From Chloroflexota bacterium (GTDB taxonomy: Bacteria > Chloroflexota > UBA6077 > FW602-bin22 > CADDYW01), in NCBI GenBank assembly GCA_902810745.1, contig CADDYW010000005.1, forward strand, positions 61,185-125,184: a stretch of 64,000 nucleotides of DNA, read 5' to 3'. Within the stretch, counting starts at the first letter, position 1. The number at the start of each line of letters is the position of its first letter. Position numbers and translations under genes: made by a program. Below are positions 60,042 through 64,000 of the stretch, one piece after another. The notes under the pieces are model-generated. The model was not told the origin of the DNA. It was given only the letters and a program-made list of their open reading frames with translations, and searched no databases.

Positions 60042-62543
60042 TCACCCCGGGCTGCGAAACGACTGGTTGCCTCCGGCTAAAAGAGTGGGAACACGGACGT
60101 ACGATCGCTCTTCGGGAGGGGTGATGAGATCCCGGCGCCGCGCATCGACTTTCAGCACGTAGCCCCGCGTGTCGTCAGCCGCCGTGCTCAGGTGCCGTGC
60201 CGTCTCCTCGATAAGAAATCTGACGGTCTCCTCGTTCAGGCGCCGGTCGAGAAGCGCGTGCGTGTGGGGCAGGCACAGACCGGCCGAACGAAGGTAATCC
60301 GCCCGTCCCTCGGCGGTAGCCAGTAGGGTCGCGAGGTCGCGCAGTGCTGCCTGTTCGCGCTGTCGCTTGAATGTGCACAGGCGGCACCGCCCAGCGTCCG
60401 GAAGGATCGTCGCCAGGCGATCGCGGATCGTCGACCGCGGGAGACCGGGAAGCGCCCCAATCTCCTGCACGAGATGATCCAGGAGGGGCAGATACCCTGC
60501 ACACAGTCCCCTTGGCGACGCGACAGCTTCGAGGGCCCACGTGTGCTCGTTGCAGAAGCCGCCGTCGGCGCGAAAGACCTGGCGTGCCGCGTCATCCGTC
60601 GCCAGAGCATACTGCCAGTGACAGAGCAGCTCCCAGACGGCGTCCCGGACGATGCTGCAGACGGGGCATTCGCCCCTCCGCAGCGCGTTTTCCAGTGTCG
60701 CGCGACTAACTCCGCCGCCCGTGGGCGCTTCGATTGGCTCACGCGGACGCGCAAGGTGGCTATCATCCACCGTGGATGGCTCGATCTCGGCAGGGCCTTC
60801 GACAGCAGCTCGGAGCTTTGCGACGCGAGCGATCAGCGCCTCGACCTGCCGCGCCTGAGCGTCGGGTCCGCTCACTCCGCCGGCCGGTTCAGCTTGACGA
60901 GCGGCCTCGGGCGCCGGAGACTCGATGGCCTTGCGGAGGTCCACGAGCGCACGGTCCATCTCTCGTCGGATCTGGTCGATCACCGCGCTCAGATACCGTT
61001 CTACCGCGGCCTGCATCGCCTGAGCTGTCTGGACGATCTCACGATCGAGATCCGCACGAAGTCGCCGTCTCAGCGCGCGCATGGCAATCAGCCGCGGAAA
61101 GCTGAAAAGCGGCGAAGCCTCGCCGAGGTCGTGAGACGGAAGGATCGAGCGGGCCCCGTCCACCTCGAACGCTGGAGGGTGCTCCGATATGCCCCAGCTC
61201 CAGGTCAGCGACGGGTGAGCAGGAGATGCTCGGGTAGCGCCAGCTCCGTCCACTGCCTGCCGAGCGATGCGAAGAAGGTCGCGTGCCGCCTCCTCCCAGG
61301 CGCCAGAATGCTCCGTGAGCCAGGCTCGCCGTCGGGCGTCGAGTGTCTCGTGCAGCCAGCCCCGCGCCCTTTGATAGGCGGCGTCAGCATCGGCCTCCCA
61401 GCTCTCCGAAGCGCGTGACTCCAGCTCCTTCAGGAGCGTCACGCGCTCGGCGTCTGCAAACGCGGCCGCCGCGGGGGCGAGAAACTCGTCCAGGAAAGCG
61501 CGCCGGCGCGTGTCGAGCTCTTGCAAAACGGCATCGCGCTGCCCCGCGAGCTCGTCGAGGTACCGCGCCAGAGACTCCTTCCGCGGCTCGTTGCCGTTCG
61601 CGTCGGATCTATCGTGCAGGAGACCCAGAAGCTGCTTCTCTTCGACGAGAAGGCGATGTGCGCGATCGAGCGTAGCGCGCAGAAAGGTCGCTTCTCGCTC
61701 GGTACCAAGGAAAGTCGCCAGCGCCTCTTCAAACGCTGGTAGCCCACTCTGCTCGACCTGCCGGTGCTCTCCCGAGATCTTCCCCTCGAGCGCTTGGCGA
61801 GCCGAGAGCGCAAACAGCCGTAGCGCCGGCGTCCCCAAACGCTCGCGCAGCAGACGCTCGACGAAAGTAATAGCATCGCGCTGGTCTGCCGGCGATGCCT
61901 GGTCAATCTTATTCAGCACGAAGAAGACACGCTCGACGGACTGGCGGATCGTATCGACGAACGACAGCTCGTTGTCGGTGAGTGGCGACTCGATACTCGT
62001 CACGAAGATCACGGCATCGGCCTGGGGAAGGAACGCGTAGGTCGTAGCGGTGTTCGCCTGATAGACCGATCCGATGCCCGGCGTGTCGACGAGGTAGAAC
62101 CCGCGGCGCAGGAACGCCGATGGGACTTCGACCTCCACCGAGAGGATCTTCTTCTCGTTGTTCGGATTGCCACGCTCAGTCACGTAATCCGCGAGCTCCG
62201 ACAATGCCACGGTGAACGCTGGACCGCCGTCTTCGCGATGTACCAAAGCGCGCTCGGTCGGGCCATACCTGATGGACGTGACGATCGAGGTCAGCGGGAC
62301 GATCGCGGTGGGGAGGATGTCGCGCCCCACGAGGGCATTGATCAGCGAGCTCTTTCCCCGCTTGAACTGGCCGACGACGACCAGGTTGAAGCGGTCCTCG
62401 GCCAGGCGGCTCAGGAGGGATCGCAACGTCTCTCCGGCGATCTCGCGGCTCTGGCTCTCGAAGTAGGCCTGCACCGCGCGCAGTGCCTCGGCAACCGCCT
62501 GCTTCTCGCGCGCATACCTGGCAAACGACGACCGAGCAGTCAT
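60042..62543 (-). CDS. Bacterial dynamin-like GTPase with C-terminal Cys/His repeats
   Basis: 833 aa from ATG 62543 (GGTGGAG upstream). G-domain: G1 VVVGQFKRGKSSLINAL (about 55-71), G2 TAIVPLTSIVT (79-89), G3 DTPGIGS (153-159), G4 LNKID (210-214). A long helical stalk follows (about 280-580, with coiled-coil segments) and no obvious membrane helix. The C-terminal 220 residues carry two metal-site-like units: C626/C629/C664/H667 (GFCNEHTWAL) and C720/C723/C757/H760 (GLCLPHTHAL). Dynamins remodel membranes using GTP. The C-terminal repeats are shared with the next gene, so this looks like a two-gene module. Extended -10 upstream at 62716. Confidence 0.85.
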   Translation of the reverse strand: MTARSSFARYAREKQAVAEALRAVQAYFESQSREIAGETLRSLLSRLAEDRFNLVVVGQFKRGKSSLINALVGRDILPTAIVPLTSIVTSIRYGPTERALVHREDGGPAFTVALSELADYVTERGNPNNEKKILSVEVEVPSAFLRRGFYLVDTPGIGSVYQANTATTYAFLPQADAVIFVTSIESPLTDNELSFVDTIRQSVERVFFVLNKIDQASPADQRDAITFVERLLRERLGTPALRLFALSARQALEGKISGEHRQVEQSGLPAFEEALATFLGTEREATFLRATLDRAHRLLVEEKQLLGLLHDRSDANGNEPRKESLARYLDELAGQRDAVLQELDTRRRAFLDEFLAPAAAAFADAERVTLLKELESRASESWEADADAAYQRARGWLHETLDARRRAWLTEHSGAWEEAARDLLRIARQAVDGAGATRASPAHPSLTWSWGISEHPPAFEVDGARSILPSHDLGEASPLFSFPRLIAMRALRRRLRADLDREIVQTAQAMQAAVERYLSAVIDQIRREMDRALVDLRKAIESPAPEAARQAEPAGGVSGPDAQARQVEALIARVAKLRAAVEGPAEIEPSTVDDSHLARPREPIEAPTGGGVSRATLENALRRGECPVCSIVRDAVWELLCHWQYALATDDAARQVFRADGGFCNEHTWALEAVASPRGLCAGYLPLLDHLVQEIGALPGLPRSTIRDRLATILPDAGRCRLCTFKRQREQAALRDLATLLATAEGRADYLRSAGLCLPHTHALLDRRLNEETVRFLIEETARHLSTAADDTRGYVLKVDARRRDLITPPEERSYVRVPTLLAGGNQSFRSPG

Positions 62544-62715
62544 CTCGATTCTCCACCGCGCGTCGGACCGATCAAGATACCGGCAGCCAAAAGAAAAAGC
62601 TCCTGCCGGGCCCCGCGGGCACCCAAGCAGAAGCTATCAGCCTGGCTGGCGGCAGATCGTGAAGGGGATACCTTCACCCGGCGAGCTTCATCACCGGTTT
62701 TCAGCTGTCATTCTC

Positions 62716-62721
62716 AGTATA
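62716..62721 (-). promoter_or_regulatory. Extended -10 promoter for the dynamin-like/Cys-His repeat unit
   Basis: Minus strand TGCTATACT, extended -10 type; start point near 62709, giving a leader of about 165 bases. It lies back to back with the plus-strand promoter at 62747. Confidence 0.5.
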
Positions 62722-62746
62722 GCACGCGCCTGGATCCAACAGGCGA

Positions 62747-62776
62747 TTGACATGTACCGACGCCACGTGCTATAAA
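62747..62776 (+). promoter_or_regulatory. Sigma-70 promoter for the hyfB-like operon
   Basis: Perfect TTGACA (62747-62752), 18-base spacer, TATAAA (62771-62776); start point about 62783. The leader runs 145 bases to the ATG at 62928 and contains the riboswitch-like element. Confidence 0.75.
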
Positions 62777-62813
62777 GGCACCCAGAAGTTTATATACGCC
62801 TCCGTGGTTCTCA

Positions 62814-62884
62814 GGGCGATGGGTCCCGCCCGCGAAGCGATCGAGGATCGCTCCCGAACCGCTGTGACGCTGACGGCTCCTACC
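62814..62884 (+). promoter_or_regulatory. Divergent fluoride riboswitch-like element upstream of hyfB-like gene
   Basis: GGGCG AT GGGTCC CGCCC copies the start of the fluoride aptamer: a perfect 5-bp stem I, the AU pair of bases and a pseudoknot strand. A perfect hairpin AGCGAT CGAGG ATCGCT sits in the linker where the first riboswitch has GGGCC TCC GGCCC. The end is GCTGACGGCTCCTACC against the usual GCTGATGRCTCCTACC. Weak points: TGAC instead of TGAT, one mismatch in the pseudoknot (GGGTCC with GGCTCC), and a short stem II. No terminator follows; CTCC could instead pair with the GGGAG ribosome binding site at 62915-62919, giving translational control. Confidence 0.58.
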
Positions 62885-62927
62885 GGAACGTTAGGCTCAT
62901 AGTGCAGAGCATCCGGGAGATGGTTCG

Positions 62928-64000
62928 ATGATCGCGATAGCCTTCTGGACCCTGCTTCTTCTCTTCGTCGTCGGCGTCGCCTGCGCGTGCGTCGTGCCAG
63001 GGACTGGGCGTGTCCTGATCCTGTCGCTGGGCTGTACGGCTCTTGGCGGCATCCTCGCCATCGTCGTCGGCTTCGGCGTGCTCTTTCATGCGCCAGCGCC
63101 CGCGGGCTACCTGAATACCGGCTTGCCGCTCGGGCCTCTGAGCGTCGGCGTTGACGCGCTCAGTGCGTTCTTCCTCGCGGTGATCGGCCTGGTCTCGGTT
63201 GCCGCCTCGGTCTATGGTGTTGGCTACCTGGGACACTACGGCGGGCACCGCCCACTCCGTCCCGCGCTTGTGATTCTTAATCTCCTGCTGCTCACACTCG
63301 TACTCATCGTCAGCGCGACCGACGCCGTGACGTTTTTGCTTGCCTGGGAGGCGATGGCGTTCCTCAGCTATCTCGCGGTGAATTTCGACTACGAAGATGC
63401 CGGGGTCATCCGCGCCGCGTACCGGATGCTGGCGGTCAGCGAGCTCGGGACCGTCGGCGTTGTCGGCGCATTCCTGCTTCTCGGGCAAGCCGGAGGAGGA
63501 TTCGGCTTCGCCGCGCTACGGGACGGTGCCGCCGACCTCAGCCCGGGCCTTCGCGACATTCTCTTCCTCCTCACGCTCTTTGGCTTCGGCGCGAAGGCCG
63601 GCATCCTTCCTCTACAGCTCTGGCTTCCCGAAGCACACCCGGCGGCACCGAGCCACCTGTCCGCGCTCCTATCGGCGGTAATCGTCAAGGTGGGACTGTA
63701 CGGGCTTCTGCGAGTCGCGGTCGATATCCTGGGCGGAGGACCGGTGTGGTGGGGACTACTGATGCTCGTCGTGGGAGCGCTTACCGCCTTAGTCGGCATC
63801 CTCCACGCGCTGGTCGAGCGCGACCTGAAGCGGATCCTGGCCTACTCCACGATCGAGAACGTCGGCATCATCCTGGCCGCCCTCGGGGTCTCGCTCACCT
63901 ATCGCGCCTTTGGTCTCGACATTCTCGCGGCGATCGCCGGGCTTTTCGCCCTCTATCACTTGCTCAATCACGCCGTCTCCAAGGCGCTGCTCTTCCTGGG
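62928..64000 (+). CDS. HyfB/HycC-like proton-translocating membrane subunit (complex I/hydrogenase-4 family), cut by the window end
   Basis: 357 codons are in the window and the frame is open at the right edge. ATG 62928 has GGGAG 8 bases upstream. The chain is a run of membrane helices with SVGVDALSAFFLAVIGLVS, FLLAWEAMAFLSYLAV, FGFGAKAGILPLQLWLPEAH, AAPSHLSALLSAVIVKVGLYG, LKRILAYSTIENVGII and LYHLLNHAVSKALLFL. The conserved Glu in AWEAM, Lys in GAKAGILP and the His-rich LNHAVSKALLF are the proton-path residues of the NuoL/M/N and HyfB family; the closest type is HyfB/HycC. It is the first gene of a respiratory or hydrogenase operon continuing past the window. Its leader holds the riboswitch-like element. 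Confidence 0.88.
   Translation, partial: MIAIAFWTLLLLFVVGVACACVVPGTGRVLILSLGCTALGGILAIVVGFGVLFHAPAPAGYLNTGLPLGPLSVGVDALSAFFLAVIGLVSVAASVYGVGYLGHYGGHRPLRPALVILNLLLLTLVLIVSATDAVTFLLAWEAMAFLSYLAVNFDYEDAGVIRAAYRMLAVSELGTVGVVGAFLLLGQAGGGFGFAALRDGAADLSPGLRDILFLLTLFGFGAKAGILPLQLWLPEAHPAAPSHLSALLSAVIVKVGLYGLLRVAVDILGGGPVWWGLLMLVVGALTALVGILHALVERDLKRILAYSTIENVGIILAALGVSLTYRAFGLDILAAIAGLFALYHLLNHAVSKALLFL

Noticed and set aside
1..64000. CRISPR arrays, insertion sequences, prophage or integrative elements
   Set aside because: No regularly spaced repeats, transposase, integrase or phage genes are visible.

Overview
The window is high-GC, densely packed bacterial chromosome with many start/stop overlaps of the ATGA or GTGA type. 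The gene set suggests a Chloroflexota bacterium, most likely of the Thermomicrobia/Sphaerobacter type. The grounds are an alternative complex III operon (actABCDEF), a three-subunit molybdenum hydroxylase, a MurE ligase without the usual diaminopimelate motif, a C-terminally extended Memo-type protein and a recurrent extended -10 promoter (TGC followed by TATAAT). This placement is inference; no 16S rRNA or other phylogenetic marker lies in the window.

Layout. 1-3084 (minus): molybdenum hydroxylase operon. 3428-9352: an SDR, a secreted phospholipase D-like protein, a DCC-family redox protein whose two CxxC cysteines are both encoded by TGA, an ACT/DUF5612 protein, an AtzG/AtzE-like amidase pair and a lone KOW protein. 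9447-15932: TIM-barrel isomerase, diguanylate cyclase, AlkA-type glycosylase, aroB-aroK, threonine aldolase, glycosyltransferase. 16122-20839: ECF sigma factor, membrane DUF5667-like protein, lgt, murE. 21107-24548 (minus): mnmA, CE7 esterase, MFS transporter. 24849-31282: asnS, then gatC-gatA-Lrp regulator-aminotransferase-gatB. 31339-39473: alternative complex III with its own promoter. 39743-45368 (minus): small Cys-rich protein, Gfo/Idh/MocA oxidoreductase, phosphatase, two glycosyltransferases, hisG, hisI. 45951-50525: oxidoreductase, citrate synthase, SDR, two-finger C2H2 protein, unknown. 50531-55621 (minus): a serine hydroxymethyltransferase-GcvT fusion, a Memo-family protein, a DUF4342 protein. 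55915: tRNA-Met(CAT). 56289-58384: fluoride riboswitch, MFS transporter and HAD protein. 58643-62543 (minus): Cys/His-repeat protein and a dynamin-like GTPase carrying the same repeats. 62747-64000: a second, divergent fluoride-riboswitch-like leader in front of a hyfB-like gene cut by the window end.

Most noteworthy: (1) a probable undescribed UxxU selenoprotein of the DCC (DUF393) family at 6162-6575, with a hairpin placed like a bacterial SECIS; (2) two fluoride aptamer-like leaders 6.5 kb apart, one driving MFS+HAD and one driving a complex I/hydrogenase-4-like operon, with a dynamin plus Cys/His-repeat gene pair between them; (3) a fused SHMT-GcvT protein that joins two one-carbon enzymes in one chain.

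Two copies of a 160-166 bp dispersed palindromic repeat lie in intergenic spacers (20870-21029 and 58405-58570, opposite orientations). No CRISPR array, transposase, prophage or rRNA gene was seen.
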